From assembly GCA_023151115.1 (NCBI GenBank), contig JAKLJP010000006.1, positions 186,001-250,000 on the forward strand: a stretch of DNA of 64,000 nucleotides, in the 5' to 3' direction. Below, in pieces: positions 48,853 through 58,393 of this stretch. The position numbers were made by a program, and so were the translations under genes. Source of the stretch: Anaerolineae bacterium. Lineage in GTDB: Bacteria > Chloroflexota > Anaerolineae > 4572-78 > J111. Position 1 is the first letter of the stretch. Each line of letters opens with the position of its first letter. The notes under the pieces were generated by a model. That model searched no databases. It had not been told where the DNA came from and was given only the letters and a program-made list of their open reading frames with translations.

Positions 48853-49770
48853 TCAAGATTGCACCAGCAAATCCCGCAGCGCCGCTTCCACTTGGGGAAA
48901 TCTAAACTGATAGCCTAACTCCTGCAACCGCTTGGGCACAGCCTGCTGGCCGTCCAGCAGCACCGTAGACATCTCGCCAAACATCATTTTGAAGGCAAAA
49001 GCGGGCGCCGGGGCAAAAGCGGGCCGCTTCATGACCTTGCCAATGGCCTTGGCCAGCTCACTGCTGCGGACGGAGTTGGGCGCGGTTAAGTTAAAAGGGC
49101 CGCTGGCGGCTTCGGTCTGGATCAGAAAGCGAATGGCCTCGACCTCATCGCAGTAATGAATCCAGGGGAACCACTGCCGGCCGCTGCCAATTGGCCCACC
49201 AGCAAAAAAGCGAAACGGCAGCACCATCCGGGGGAGCGCGCCGCCCTGCATATCCAGCACCACCCCGCTGCGAATAACCACCCGGCGCACGCCCAACGCC
49301 TCAACCGCCGCCGTCGAAGCCTCCCAGACCTGACAAGTCCGCCCCAGAAAATCATTGGCCGGGGGCTGGTCCTCGGTGAGGACCTTATCGTTGTTCTGGG
49401 CTCCATAATAGCCCACCGCCGATGATTGAATCAGAACTTTGGGTTTGGCGCTGGCGGCGCTGATTGCCTCAACGATGGCCTGACCGGCCTTAACCCGGCT
49501 CTCCTGGATTTCTTTTTTGCGCGCCTCTGTCCAGGCTTCATCAGCGATGCCGGCCCCGGCCAGATTCACCACCGCATCAGCCCCATCCACCAGGCTGCCC
49601 CACCCCTGGGCGCTTTTGCCATCCCACTGGGCAAAAATAATCTTAGCCGGTAAATTGGCCGGTTTGAAAGGCTGCCGGCTGACCACCTTGACCACGTGCC
49701 CATGTTGCAGCAAATGATACACCAGCCTGCGTCCAATGGTTCCCGTTCCGCCGGCGATCACGATTTGCAT
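48853..49770 (-). CDS. TIGR01777-family NAD(P)-binding epimerase (SDR39U1-like)
   Basis: A 305-residue extended short-chain dehydrogenase. N-terminal Rossmann motif VIAGGTGTIGRRLVYHLL (about 3-20), NLAGAGIADEAWTEARKKEI, QSSAVGYYG with the active-site tyrosine in a YYG context, and FRFFAGGPIGSGRQWFPWIH, which is diagnostic of TIGR01777. The C-terminal DUF1731 region is visible as LLDGQQAVPKRLQELGYQFRFP. Family members are associated with cell-division or nucleotide-sugar roles, but the substrate is not established. It is probably monocistronic. Confidence 0.93.
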   Translation of the reverse strand: MQIVIAGGTGTIGRRLVYHLLQHGHVVKVVSRQPFKPANLPAKIIFAQWDGKSAQGWGSLVDGADAVVNLAGAGIADEAWTEARKKEIQESRVKAGQAIVEAISAASAKPKVLIQSSAVGYYGAQNNDKVLTEDQPPANDFLGRTCQVWEASTAAVEALGVRRVVIRSGVVLDMQGGALPRMVLPFRFFAGGPIGSGRQWFPWIHYCDEVEAIRFLIQTEAASGPFNLTAPNSVRSSELAKAIGKVMKRPAFAPAPAFAFKMMFGEMSTVLLDGQQAVPKRLQELGYQFRFPQVEAALRDLLVQS

Positions 49771-49969
49771 AAATTTCCTCCCGTTATGAAGTAGTCAGTA
49801 ATCAGATAGACGCTGTAGCCAGCAAATGTTACCTTACAACCTCACCCCTTCGGGTGCGCCGAAGGGCGTGCGACTTTGCGACCTGCTCTGGCAAACGCCT
49901 TCGATTATACCACGATTGCCCAATTTGAAGAATTTCAGTTATATTATTGTTGCAAGGTGAAGCAGTATC

Positions 49970-52108
49970 ATGCTAAAACGGTTGAGTTTGGCCCTAAACA
50001 GCCTGCGGCTACAGTTGCTGCTGAGTTTTATTCTCCTGGTTTTGCTTTCGGCGGCGGCGATTGGGCTGCCGGCCATTTGGCTGTTGCGCGACCAACTGGA
50101 ACGCCAGGCCTGGGACCAGGTAGATCAGGGCAGCCGGGCAGCGCAGGCCCTTTACGCCGCCCGGCAAAACGAGATCAGAGGGCTGGCTGTGCTAACGGCG
50201 CAGCGCCCCAGTCTACGCGAGTTGGTGTGGCAAGGCAACCAAGCTGAGTTGCTGCCGTATTTGAGAACCTTGCAAAGCGGGGCCAACCTCGATCTCATCC
50301 TGGTTTGCAGCCCTGCCGGACAAATGGTGGCTCAAGTAGGCCAGGAATTTCCGGCGAATATCTGCGGCGTCAGTGACCCCGATGGCTTTTATGTGGTTCC
50401 GCGCCAACCTTTGCCCCGCGTCTGGCTGGTGACGGCTCAGCCAATCACTGACGACCAAACTGAGTTGGGCCGGGTTATTGTAGGTGTTACGCTGGGTAAA
50501 GAATTTGCCGAAGAAATTTATACCCAGACCGGGCTGGAGCATACCCTGCTGGCGGCCGGACGTCCAGTTGCCACCAGTTTTTCTGGGGAAGCCCGTTTGG
50601 AGGGCGGCGTGCTTCCACTCCCCGACCGGAATGAAAGCACAAACCGCACGACCTTTCTGGTCGAGGGCCAACCCTATTATGCCACCCGTCTGGTTGTGGG
50701 TGATTTGTTACCGCTGCGCGGGCCGCTGACACTGGGCGAGCCGGGGCTTGTGGCCGAGGTGGCGCTGCCGGTTGCCGATATTGTGGCTATTCAGGAACGT
50801 TTGGTAGGGACATTCCTGGCCGGGATAGGCGCAGTCGCCTTGATTGGCTCACTCCTGGGCGCATTTCTGGCCCGGCGCATCAGCCAACCTCTGGCCCGGT
50901 TAACCAAAGCCGCTACCCGTTTGAGCCAGGGCGATTTGACCTGCCCTGTACCTATTGATCCCCGTGTGCAAGAAGTCGCCCTGGTGGCCTGGGCCTTAGA
51001 GGCAGCCCGGCTCGATTTACAACTGACCTTGAACGACCTGCGCCGGGAAAAAGCCTGGAGCAGCAACTTACTGGAGTCAATCGTCGAGGGAATTGTTACG
51101 CTGGATGCCCACGGGCGAATTACCTTTTTCAGCCATGGCGCCGAACAAATGACCGGCTGGTCCCGTGATGAGGTGATGGGGCGAAGCTGCGACGAGGTGT
51201 TACAGCCGGCCAATACCGGCGAACGGTTCAGCCAGCTTTTACCCCCTCGTGGCGGCAAAACAAAAGTTAGCCTGCTTCTGGCTGATGGCCGTCAGGCAAC
51301 TCTGGCTATTACCGGGGCCAAGCTGGCCCCCGAAGGGTCGCCAACACAGGTGGCCCTGGTTTTCCGCGATGTCAGCGAAGAGGAGTTAATGCACCGGCTG
51401 GTGGGCCACTTTTTGGCGAACATTGCCCATGAGTTTCGGACCCCGCTCTCGGCCCTGGCGGCTTCGGTGGAATTGCTGCTGGATCAGGCCCCTGATCTCA
51501 GCCCGGCAGAGCTGCAAGAACTCTTGTCATCGCTGCACTTGGGGGTGTTGGGTCTACAAACGGCGGTGGATAACCTGTTGGAAAGCGCCAGCATCGAGGC
51601 CGGACGCTTTCGGGTCTCACCTCGGCCCACCAGCCTGCTCGACATCATTACTGAGGTAACGCGAACCTTGCAGCCGCTACTGGTTCGGCGCAGCCAATAT
51701 TTAACCCTGGTCCTGCCGGATTCGCTGCCACAGGTTCAGGCCGACCCGCGCCGGACCGGCCAGGTTTTGCTGAACCTGTTGTTTAACGCCAGCAAATACA
51801 GCCCCGATGCCACCGAGATTACCCTGGCCGCAGCGGTGACTGGCAGTTTGGTCCGGGTGACGGTGGCCGACTGCGGGCCGGGTATTCCGGCTGAATTTCG
51901 AACCGACCTGTTTCGCCGTTTTATGTACGACCGAGCCGCTCACAACCAGAGCCAGGCCCAGGCAGGCACGGGGCTGGGCCTGTCGGTGGTCAAAGCCATT
52001 GTGGAGGCTCAGGGGGGGCAAGTGGGGGCGGATGACCGGCCTGGCGGTGGTACTATTTTTTGGTTTACTCTACCGGCGGTGAAGAAACATGAAAGTATTG
52101 GTGGTTGA
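49970..52108 (+). CDS. Membrane sensor histidine kinase (extracytoplasmic-HAMP-PAS-HisKA-HATPase)
   Basis: 712 residues. Membrane segments at about 12-38 and 275-298 enclose a 235-residue extracytoplasmic sensor of double-Cache type ([48 protein letters not shown] in parts). A HAMP domain ([20 protein letters not shown]), a PAS domain (about 355-455), the H-box [20 protein letters not shown] and an HATPase ([33 protein letters not shown]) follow. The response-regulator gene starts 20 bases before its stop. Because the downstream transport operon carries a Pho-box-like array, it may sense an anion such as phosphate or sulfate; that is an inference. Confidence 0.92.
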   Translation: MLKRLSLALNSLRLQLLLSFILLVLLSAAAIGLPAIWLLRDQLERQAWDQVDQGSRAAQALYAARQNEIRGLAVLTAQRPSLRELVWQGNQAELLPYLRTLQSGANLDLILVCSPAGQMVAQVGQEFPANICGVSDPDGFYVVPRQPLPRVWLVTAQPITDDQTELGRVIVGVTLGKEFAEEIYTQTGLEHTLLAAGRPVATSFSGEARLEGGVLPLPDRNESTNRTTFLVEGQPYYATRLVVGDLLPLRGPLTLGEPGLVAEVALPVADIVAIQERLVGTFLAGIGAVALIGSLLGAFLARRISQPLARLTKAATRLSQGDLTCPVPIDPRVQEVALVAWALEAARLDLQLTLNDLRREKAWSSNLLESIVEGIVTLDAHGRITFFSHGAEQMTGWSRDEVMGRSCDEVLQPANTGERFSQLLPPRGGKTKVSLLLADGRQATLAITGAKLAPEGSPTQVALVFRDVSEEELMHRLVGHFLANIAHEFRTPLSALAASVELLLDQAPDLSPAELQELLSSLHLGVLGLQTAVDNLLESASIEAGRFRVSPRPTSLLDIITEVTRTLQPLLVRRSQYLTLVLPDSLPQVQADPRRTGQVLLNLLFNASKYSPDATEITLAAAVTGSLVRVTVADCGPGIPAEFRTDLFRRFMYDRAAHNQSQAQAGTGLGLSVVKAIVEAQGGQVGADDRPGGGTIFWFTLPAVKKHESIGG

Positions 52109-52793
52109 TGATGATCGCGTCCTGGCCGATTTGGTCGCCTTTTCACTGCGACGGGAGGGCTTTGAGGTCATTCTGGCCCACGAGGGCGAGATGGCGCTAC
52201 GGCGGTGGGCCGAGGATCAGCCTGATTTGATTATCCTGGATTTGAATATGCCCAAACTCGATGGTTTTGCTGTTTGCCGGCGCATTCGAGAAGAGTCCGA
52301 CATCCCGATTATCTTGTTGACGGTGCGCGGGGAAGAAGATGATATTGTGCGCGGCCTGGGCACGGGTGCGGACGATTATATTGTCAAGCCCTTCAGCCCG
52401 CGTCAATTGGTGGCCCGCGCCCAGGCGGTGCTGCGCCGAGCGGGTAAAACCCCAGCGCCGGCTATTCGTCAGGTGGGTGATTTGACGCTTGACCCCAGCC
52501 GGCGGGAAGTGCGTTTGGGCCAGGGCGAGGTTATCAGCCTGACCCCGCTAGAAAGCCGGCTACTGGATTATTTGATGCTCAACGCCGGGCAGGTCTTGAC
52601 CATTGAAACCCTGATTAACCATGTTTGGGGCGCGGAAGGCGGCGACCGGGATATGCTGCGCCAGTTGGTGCGCCGCCTGCGCAGCAAAATCGAGCCGGAC
52701 CCAACCCGGCCTGTTTACATCGAAACCGTTAGCGGTTTGGGCTATGGCTTCATCTCTCCGGCTGAATTTAGCCGGGACAACTCCCCTGTTTGA
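52089..52793 (+). CDS. OmpR/PhoB-family response regulator
   Basis: 234 residues. The receiver has the acidic pair in [10 protein letters not shown], phospho-acceptor D51 in [11 protein letters not shown] and lysine in [11 protein letters not shown]. The C-terminal winged helix (about 130-230) has [20 protein letters not shown] and the recognition helix [19 protein letters not shown]. OmpR/PhoB regulators bind direct repeats with 11-bp spacing, and such an array lies just downstream at 52864-52903 in front of the transport operon. Overlap with the kinase gene shows co-translation. Confidence 0.95.
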   Translation: MKVLVVDDDRVLADLVAFSLRREGFEVILAHEGEMALRRWAEDQPDLIILDLNMPKLDGFAVCRRIREESDIPIILLTVRGEEDDIVRGLGTGADDYIVKPFSPRQLVARAQAVLRRAGKTPAPAIRQVGDLTLDPSRREVRLGQGEVISLTPLESRLLDYLMLNAGQVLTIETLINHVWGAEGGDRDMLRQLVRRLRSKIEPDPTRPVYIETVSGLGYGFISPAEFSRDNSPV

Positions 52794-52829
52794 TCCCGGC
52801 TTTTTTCTAATTCAGGCAAAGCTGGCCGG

Positions 52830-52863
52830 CCTCCGAGGTTAGATAACCCCGGAGGTCTTTTTT
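52830..52863 (+). terminator. Rho-independent terminator of the two-component operon
   Basis: CCTCCGAGGTT-AGAT-AACCCCGGAGG forms a stem of about 10 pairs with one mismatch, followed by TCTTTTTT. It separates the two-component genes from the transport operon. Confidence 0.85.
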
Positions 52864-52929
52864 GTCACAGTTTTATCACAACTTTATCACAAACTCTGTC
52901 ATGCGGCTGGGTTATGCTTTGATTATAAG
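52864..52929 (+). promoter_or_regulatory. Pho-box-like 11-bp direct repeats and promoter of the transport operon
   Basis: Four heptamers start exactly 11 bp apart: GTCACAG (52864), ATCACAA (52875), ATCACAA (52886) and TGTCATG (52897), with AT-rich four-base spacers TTTT, CTTT and ACTC. This is the layout of PhoB-type boxes. A -10 box TATAAG lies at 52924-52929, so the last repeat occupies the -35 position, as in activator-dependent promoters. The regulator encoded directly upstream is the obvious candidate. Confidence 0.65.
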
Positions 52930-52953
52930 ATTGCGCGGGTGTGAAAGGTAATT

Positions 52954-54825
52954 ATGTCTATCATCCTTGAACAGTTGACCAAACGCTACGACGGCCACCC
53001 TGTTGTTTATAATGTTTCCCTGGAAATTGCCGACGGCGAGTTTTTTGTCCTGCTGGGTTCCAGCGGCAGCGGCAAAAGTACAATCTTGAACATGATCGCC
53101 GGCCTGGCTGAGGTGGACCAGGGTCGCATTCTCCTGCACGGGCGCGATGTGACCTACCTGTCACCTCAGGAGCGGCGGGTTGGCTTTGTTTTCCAAAACT
53201 ACGCTCTCTTTCAACATATGTCGGTGGCTGACAATATTGAGTTTGGCATGCGCATCCGCAAAACCCCCGCTGCTGAGCGGCGGCGGCGGCGGGATGAGCT
53301 GCTGGAGTTGGTTGGTTTGGCCGGGCTGGGCAGCCGCATGCCGCACCAGATTTCCGGCGGCCAGCAGCAGCGAGTGGCCCTGGCTCGCGCATTGGCTCAC
53401 CAGCCGGAAGTGCTGCTGCTCGATGAACCGCTCGGCGCGCTTGACGCCAAAATTCGGTCCGAACTGCGCCGCAACCTCCGCCTGATCCAAAAAGAGTTAG
53501 GCATCACCACCATCCTGGTCACGCACGATCAGGAAGAAGCCTTTGAATTGGCCGACCGGCTGGGGGTGATGAGTTTTGGCCGGCTGCTGGAAGTGGGCCA
53601 ACCGGAAGAGCTTTACCAGCATCCCCAAACCGAATTTGTGGCCGCCTTTTTGGGTACAGCTAACCTGTTGGTCGGTCAAGGCAGCGCTGATGGAGTCAAG
53701 GTGGGGCCGGTTTATTTCCCGCTGCATCAGGAGGTCAAGCCGGTGGGTGACGCCCATGCTCAGCGAGTCCAGGTGTTGTTCCGCCCCGAAGATGTGGCCC
53801 TAGCCTCCTCGCCTGAAGCCTTAGAATGTCCCCAGCTTGGCCGGGGTGAGGTGGAAGAAAGCACCTTTGCCGGCTCGTTTGAACGGCTGCGGCTGCGCTT
53901 GCCCCCGATTCCAGGAGTGCGCCCCATCTCGCCGCCGGTTTCTTATGGCAGCGGCTCGGTGCTGGTTGAGGCCAGCCGGTCTCAAGATCAAGTGAGCCGC
54001 CTGCCTTTGCGCCCCGGCGACAGTGTGTGGGTGGGAGTCCGGCGGATTCACGCTTTGGCCCACCCTGGCCTCAGCTTTCTGATTGTCACCGATGGCTCGC
54101 CGCTTTCAAATGGCGCTTTAACGCTGGGCGGGCAGATTGCTCGCCTGGCCCACGCCCGCATTACCCTTTTGGGCTACGGCCAAAAGCCAGAAACTATGGA
54201 GCGTCATCTGCGCGAAGCCAGAGAACAGCTTGGCAGCGGCCTGGCCGCCCTGGAAACACGCGCCACCCCCGATTTACTGGCCGAGGCGGTCGCTAAGGAA
54301 GTGGAACGCCGGCCCTATGATCTGGTGGTGTTGGGTTTTCAACGCCAGGAAAGTGTGGAACTGGCCGAGCAAATACTGCAATCGGGCGAGCATCACCTGC
54401 TGCTGGTCTCGCAGCCCCAGCCAACGCCCACCCGCGCCTTAATTTGCGTGACCAGCGGTGAGCCGGGCAAAGACGATGTCCTGTTTGCCGGGCGGCTGGT
54501 GCGTCATGTGGGGGCGGAAGCAACCCTCCTGTCGGTGCTGCCGCAGGAGGAAGGCAGCCAACCCCTGGCCCGCAGTCGAGCCGAGCGCTTTTTGGCCGGT
54601 GGGGTGCGGACCCTGGAATTGTTGGGTGTTCCGGCCCGCACGAGCATTCGCACCGGCCCGGTGCGTGATGAAATTACCCGCGAAGTTACCACCGGTGGCT
54701 ATGATTTGCTGGTCATGGGCGCTCCTTTGCCCCAACGGGATGGTCGAGTTCCCCTCAACGGTATCGTCGGCCAAATTCTTAATGTGATCAATCGTCCGGT
54801 TTTGATTGTCAGATCGGGTGTGTAG
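52954..54825 (+). CDS. ABC importer ATPase fused to two universal stress protein domains
   Basis: A 623-residue fusion. Residues 1-235 are a CysA-like ATPase with Walker [21 protein letters not shown]-loop [12 protein letters not shown], signature [16 protein letters not shown], Walker [13 protein letters not shown] and [14 protein letters not shown]. Residues 240-365 are a TOBE-like regulatory region ([13 protein letters not shown]). From about 368 on, two UspA-type domains follow: [20 protein letters not shown] to HLLLVSQPQ, then [20 protein letters not shown] to [14 protein letters not shown] and [11 protein letters not shown]. CysA proteins normally stop near residue 350. The Usp part may gate transport by binding a nucleotide. 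Sulfate-binding and permease genes follow. Confidence 0.92.
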   Translation: MSIILEQLTKRYDGHPVVYNVSLEIADGEFFVLLGSSGSGKSTILNMIAGLAEVDQGRILLHGRDVTYLSPQERRVGFVFQNYALFQHMSVADNIEFGMRIRKTPAAERRRRRDELLELVGLAGLGSRMPHQISGGQQQRVALARALAHQPEVLLLDEPLGALDAKIRSELRRNLRLIQKELGITTILVTHDQEEAFELADRLGVMSFGRLLEVGQPEELYQHPQTEFVAAFLGTANLLVGQGSADGVKVGPVYFPLHQEVKPVGDAHAQRVQVLFRPEDVALASSPEALECPQLGRGEVEESTFAGSFERLRLRLPPIPGVRPISPPVSYGSGSVLVEASRSQDQVSRLPLRPGDSVWVGVRRIHALAHPGLSFLIVTDGSPLSNGALTLGGQIARLAHARITLLGYGQKPETMERHLREAREQLGSGLAALETRATPDLLAEAVAKEVERRPYDLVVLGFQRQESVELAEQILQSGEHHLLLVSQPQPTPTRALICVTSGEPGKDDVLFAGRLVRHVGAEATLLSVLPQEEGSQPLARSRAERFLAGGVRTLELLGVPARTSIRTGPVRDEITREVTTGGYDLLVMGAPLPQRDGRVPLNGIVGQILNVINRPVLIVRSGV

Positions 54826-54872
54826 GAAGTGTTCACGAAATTGAACACATCATCCACAATAAAAATCAAACA

Positions 54873-54918
54873 GGAGATTGGAGATTAGAGATTAAATTCA
54901 ATCTCCAATCTCAATTTT
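54873..54918 (+). terminator. Hairpin with U-run after the ABC-Usp gene
   Basis: GAGATTGGAGATT pairs with AATCTCCAATCTC across a 12-13 base loop and is followed by AATTTTTC. It may act as a partial terminator that attenuates the rest of the operon, or it may be another low-complexity repeat. Confidence 0.55.
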
Positions 54919-55039
54919 TCAAGAGTCGTCACGAGCCTAGCGGCATACCACCAAGAATGAAAATGGAGGGCAAGGCTTGCCTTGCGACATAGCCAAGCAA
55001 ACTTTGCACTCCAGCAGTCTATTTTCGAAGGAGACTATG

Positions 55040-56125
55040 ATGCTTAAAAAGTTTACAGCAATTTTTACCTTGTTCATACTTGCCGGAGTTTTGGCTGCTT
55101 GTACGGGAGCAGCCAACAGTGCGACGACCCAGGCCGAAAATCAACCCGCCGGCAGTGCTGCGGCCAGCAGTAAGCCGGTTAACCTGATTTTGGGCGCGTA
55201 CACGACTCCCCGTGAAGCCTATGGTGAAATCATTCCGCTGTTCAAAGCGCAGTGGCAGGAAAAAACCGGCCAGGAAGTAACTTTTGAAGAGTCTTATCAG
55301 GGGTCGGGGGCGCAATCGCGGGCTATTGTCGAAGGATTTGAGGCAGATGTGGCGGCCCTATCGCTGGAAGCGGATATTACGCGTCTGGAAAAGGCCAAGC
55401 TTATCACCCACGATTGGCGCAGTGTGGGAGCTAAAGGTATGGTCAGCACCTCTATCGTCGTTTTTGGGGTGCGCAAAGGTAATCCGCTGGGCATCAAAGA
55501 TTGGGCCGACCTGGCCAAGCCTGATATTGAAGTGCTGACGCCCAACCCCAAGACCAGCGGCGGCGCGATGTGGAATATTCTGGCCCTTTATGGCGCGGCC
55601 AAACGCGGCTTTGTCGAAGGCGTGCCCAAGGATGACGAGGCCGCCGCGCAAGCCTTTCTGCTGGCCGTGCTGAAAAATGTTAAAGTGATGGACAAGGGCG
55701 CCCGTGAAAGCATCACCAACTACGAGCAAGGAGTCGGCCAGGTGATTATCACCTATGAAAACGAAATTCTGGTCGGCCAGCAAGGCGGTCAGGATTATGA
55801 AATGGTTATCCCGCGCTCGACCATTTTAATTGAGAATCCGGTAGCACTCGTGGACACATATGTTGACAAACACGGATCTCGCGCAGCCGCCGAAGCCTTT
55901 GTCGAATTTCTCTTCAGCCGCGAGGCTCAGGAAATTTTTGCCAGGCACGGGCTGCGCTCGGTTGACCCTGAAGTAGCCAAAGCTACGGCTGCCCAGTACC
56001 CCCCGGTGGAAGATCTGTTCACCATCGAGTATTTTGGCGGCTGGGGCAAAGCAACGCCCGAATTCTTTGGTGATACCGGCGTTTACAATCGAGTCATTTC
56101 CGGCGTGCAAGATTTACCGCAATGA
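55040..56125 (+). CDS. sbp: Sulfate ABC transporter substrate-binding lipoprotein
   Basis: About 361 residues; of two adjacent ATGs after AAGGAG the second (55040) has better spacing. The lipobox LAACTG is near residue 20. The sulfate-binding family signature is clear: ESYQGSGAQSRAIVEGFEAD followed by VAALSLEADITRL, then TSIVVFGVRKGNPLGIKDWA, NPKTSGGAMWNILALYGAA and YENEILVGQQ. It captures sulfate (or thiosulfate) for the CysT/CysW permeases that follow. Its TGA stop overlaps the CysT ATG. Confidence 0.93.
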   Translation: MLKKFTAIFTLFILAGVLAACTGAANSATTQAENQPAGSAAASSKPVNLILGAYTTPREAYGEIIPLFKAQWQEKTGQEVTFEESYQGSGAQSRAIVEGFEADVAALSLEADITRLEKAKLITHDWRSVGAKGMVSTSIVVFGVRKGNPLGIKDWADLAKPDIEVLTPNPKTSGGAMWNILALYGAAKRGFVEGVPKDDEAAAQAFLLAVLKNVKVMDKGARESITNYEQGVGQVIITYENEILVGQQGGQDYEMVIPRSTILIENPVALVDTYVDKHGSRAAAEAFVEFLFSREAQEIFARHGLRSVDPEVAKATAAQYPPVEDLFTIEYFGGWGKATPEFFGDTGVYNRVISGVQDLPQ

Positions 56126-56985
56126 CCACATTCCAAAGGATGAAGGATGAAGGCGGAAGGCGGAAAGACATGCCTTTTTCATCCTTCAACTGGGGCCGCT
56201 GGAGCGTGCGCGGCGTCGCTCTAACCTACCTGACGGTCATGCTGATCATCCCCCTGCTGGTGATTGTGCAGGATGGTTTTCAGAAGGGGGTGTTGGGCTT
56301 CTGGCAGGCAATTTCATCGCCGGTGGCCTGGCACGCCCTCCAATTGACCCTCTGGACGGCGGCAGTGATGGTCATCATCAACACCATTATGGGTACGCTA
56401 ACTGCCTACGTGTTGGTGCGCTATGAATTTCCGGGTAAAAAATTGTTCAACGCCCTCATTGACCTGCCGCTGGCTATTCCCACCCTGGTAACAGGCGTCA
56501 TGCTGGTGGTGCTCTACGGCCCGCAGCAAGTGGTGGGGGCCTGGCTTAAAGATACCTGGGGAATAGACATCATCTTTGCTCCGCCCGGTATCATTCTGGC
56601 GCTGCTTTTCATCACCTATCCTTTTGTGGTCCGAGCGGTGCAGCCAGTGCTGTTGGGGCTGGATAAGCAGCAGGAGTATGCAGCGGCAACCCTGGGCGCG
56701 GGCCCGTGGACTATCTTTCGCCGGGTCACATTACCACCCTTGATATTACCCCTCACCAGCGGCGCGCTCTTGAGCTTTGCCCGCGCCATCGGCGAATTTG
56801 GCTCGATTGTGATTGTGGCCGGGAATATTCCATTTTACTCTCAAACTGCGGCGGTCTATGTTTTTGGCGAGGTCGAGTCGGAAAATCGGATGGGGGCCAG
56901 TGCGGTGTCCATTGTGATGTTGGCCATTGCTTTCAGTTTGATTTTATTGGTTAGCCATTTGCAGCAGCGCGGACGGAAAAAGTAA
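56122..56985 (+). CDS. cysT: Sulfate ABC transporter permease CysT
   Basis: A 287-residue permease with six membrane segments, starting by ATGA overlap with the binding-protein gene. Family marks are YLTVMLIIPLLVIVQDGF, YVLVRYEFPGKKLFNALIDL followed by PLAIPTLVTGVMLVVLYGP, and the EAA loop QEYAAATLGAGPWTIFRRVT with ARAIGEFGSIVIVAGNIP. The first 15 residues (RMKDEGGRRKDM) are a translated GGATGAAGGATGAAGG-type repeat that can pair with TTCATCCTTC just downstream, so the true start may be the ATG near 56170. It forms a heterodimer with CysW. Confidence 0.93.
   Translation: MTTFQRMKDEGGRRKDMPFSSFNWGRWSVRGVALTYLTVMLIIPLLVIVQDGFQKGVLGFWQAISSPVAWHALQLTLWTAAVMVIINTIMGTLTAYVLVRYEFPGKKLFNALIDLPLAIPTLVTGVMLVVLYGPQQVVGAWLKDTWGIDIIFAPPGIILALLFITYPFVVRAVQPVLLGLDKQQEYAAATLGAGPWTIFRRVTLPPLILPLTSGALLSFARAIGEFGSIVIVAGNIPFYSQTAAVYVFGEVESENRMGASAVSIVMLAIAFSLILLVSHLQQRGRKK
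56134..56185. repeat. GAAGGATGAAGGCGGAAGG repeat at the cysT start
   Basis: Repeated GGATGAAGGATGAAGGCGG units with a facing TTCATCCTTC arm, covering the first 20 codons of cysT in frame. Confidence 0.65.
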
Positions 56986-57048
56986 AACCTTCAGACCTAA
57001 CAGGTCTTAAAGACCTTATAGACAAAGCAGATAAACATCGTACAATCT

Positions 57049-57110
57049 TTTAGCAGGCCGGGCGTAGGAGCCCGGCCAAGCGACGGCGTGGGAGCCGTCG
57101 CTGCTACAAT
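57049..57110. repeat. Double hairpin GCCGGGC/GCGACGGC element
   Basis: TAGCAG and CTGCTA ends enclose two hairpins, GCCGGGCgtaggaGCCCGGC and GCGACGGCgtgggaGCCGTCGC. Non-coding. Confidence 0.75.
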
Positions 57111-57158
57111 GATAGTATGACTTTTAAGTGATTTGTCTATTAGTTCAGAATTGGCTCG

Positions 57159-57274
57159 AAAATCACCCTTCGATACGGGTTAACGCCCCGCTGCGCGTCA
57201 GAATGATTTTCGGCACTTTATCGCATCCTGAGTAGCCTTGAACGGAGTGAAAGGCGTATCGAAGGGTGCGATTT
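57159..57274. repeat. Inverted repeat with CACCCTTCGATACG arms
   Basis: AAATCACCCTTCGATACGGG faces CGTATCGAAGGGTGCGATTT about 75 bp away, with GC-rich palindromic filler. Non-coding. Confidence 0.75.
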
Positions 57275-57314
57275 ACAGACCTCCGAACTCAGGTAAACAG
57301 CAAAAGGAACTTGT

Positions 57315-58172
57315 ATGAACAGTCTGACAACGAAAGCTATACCGGCTCCGCTGGTAGCGACACGGCCCGCCCTTCAACATGGCCTCTGGCGGCGCCGGCT
57401 GTTAATTGGAATTGTGATGGCCTATGCCGGCCTGTTGATCATCGCTCCGTTGGTCAGCTTGACCACCGGCGCTTTCAGAGAAGGTGTAGGCGCAGTCATC
57501 ACCGCCCTCAGCCAGCCGGACGTGCTGGCCAGCTTCTGGCGGACGCTGCTGGTCAGCCTGATTGTGGTCACGGTTCACGCCATTTTTGGCACGATGGTGG
57601 CCTGGGTGATGGTGCGGCATGATTTTCGGGGGCGCAACCTGCTCAACGGGTTGATTGACATGCCTTTTGCCGTTTCGCCGGTGGTGGCCGGTTATATGCT
57701 GCTTTTGCTCTTTGGCCGGAACGGCTTTCTGGCCCCGCTGCTGACAACCCTGGACATCAGAATTGCCTTTGCCCTGCCGGGCATCATCCTGGCGACCTTA
57801 TTTGTCAGCTTACCTTTCATGATCCGCGAACTCATCCCGGTGCTGGAAGCTTTTGGCGTCAAACAGGAACAGGCTGCGGCCACCCTGGGGGCCAACGGTT
57901 GGCAGACCTTCTGGTATATAACCCTGCCGGCCCTGCGCTGGGGTTTTATTTATGGCGTCACCCTCACCTTTGCCCGCGCTCTGGGCGAGTTCGGCGCGGT
58001 ACTGGTGATTGGCGGCGGACTGCAAGGCAGCACCGAAACCTCCACCCTTTACATCTTCCGCGCCCTCGACGAGCGGCAGTATGTGGGCGCGTACAGCGCG
58101 GCTATTGTCTTGGGCCTCTTCTCTTTATTGCTCATTATGGGCACGGATTTGCTCCGTAAAAAAGAGCATTAA
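57315..58172 (+). CDS. cysW: Sulfate ABC transporter permease CysW
   Basis: A 285-residue permease with six membrane segments and AAAGGAA upstream. The CysW marks are LIIAPLVSLTTGAFREGVGA, IFGTMVAWVMVRHDFRGRNL followed by LNGLIDMPFAVSPVVAGYML, and the EAA loop KQEQAAATLGANGWQTFWYI with ARALGEFGAVLVIGGG. It partners CysT and the Usp-fused ATPase. A truncated family A MITE begins at the base after its stop codon. Confidence 0.93.
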   Translation: MNSLTTKAIPAPLVATRPALQHGLWRRRLLIGIVMAYAGLLIIAPLVSLTTGAFREGVGAVITALSQPDVLASFWRTLLVSLIVVTVHAIFGTMVAWVMVRHDFRGRNLLNGLIDMPFAVSPVVAGYMLLLLFGRNGFLAPLLTTLDIRIAFALPGIILATLFVSLPFMIRELIPVLEAFGVKQEQAAATLGANGWQTFWYITLPALRWGFIYGVTLTFARALGEFGAVLVIGGGLQGSTETSTLYIFRALDERQYVGAYSAAIVLGLFSLLLIMGTDLLRKKEH

Positions 58173-58239
58173 GTTGGCATCCCTATGCCAACCGATGACG
58201 CATAGGATGCGTCATCTACAGAGGTTTCCGGATAGGCTC
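58173..58239. mobile_element. MITE family A, copy 3 (5' truncated)
   Basis: It begins GTTGGCATCCCTATGCCAAC directly after the cysW stop and ends with the terminus CCGGATAGGCTC, matching the right end of the other copies. The left terminus is missing. Confidence 0.8.
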
Positions 58240-58245
58240 TAAGTG

Positions 58246-58326
58246 CAATATATTTCAAATAAGGCCGTAGCATAGGGCCTTGTACCCGCCCACAAGGGGC
58301 TAAACTAAGTTATTTGAAATGTATTG
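58246..58326. mobile_element. MITE family B, copy with CAATAT ends
   Basis: 81 bp, with 17-bp inverted ends CAATATATTTCAAATAA and TTATTTGAAATGTATTG (one mismatch) around the same core as 43121-43201. CTAAGTG occurs on both flanks, possibly a target duplication. Confidence 0.8.
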
Positions 58327-58393
58327 AGCCTAAGTGATATGTGAAAATAGGGTCTATTGGCGGGTGGTCTAACTTCTCAGTATAATAGGGATT

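Larger units (their letters stand above)
56986..57314. other. Repeat-packed gap between cysT and cysW
   Basis: 329 bp without a gene, made almost wholly of inverted repeats: AGACCTAACAGGTCTTAAAGAC (first bases), a double hairpin at 57049-57110 and a long palindrome at 57159-57274. The ribosome-binding site AAAGGAA of cysW lies at the end. Confidence 0.75.

Noticed and set aside
48708..48905. Small plus-strand frame with YHYERSEAI peptide
   Set aside because: It is the translation of the dispersed GCGAAGCGAAGCAA repeat and runs into the 3' end of the TIGR01777 gene.
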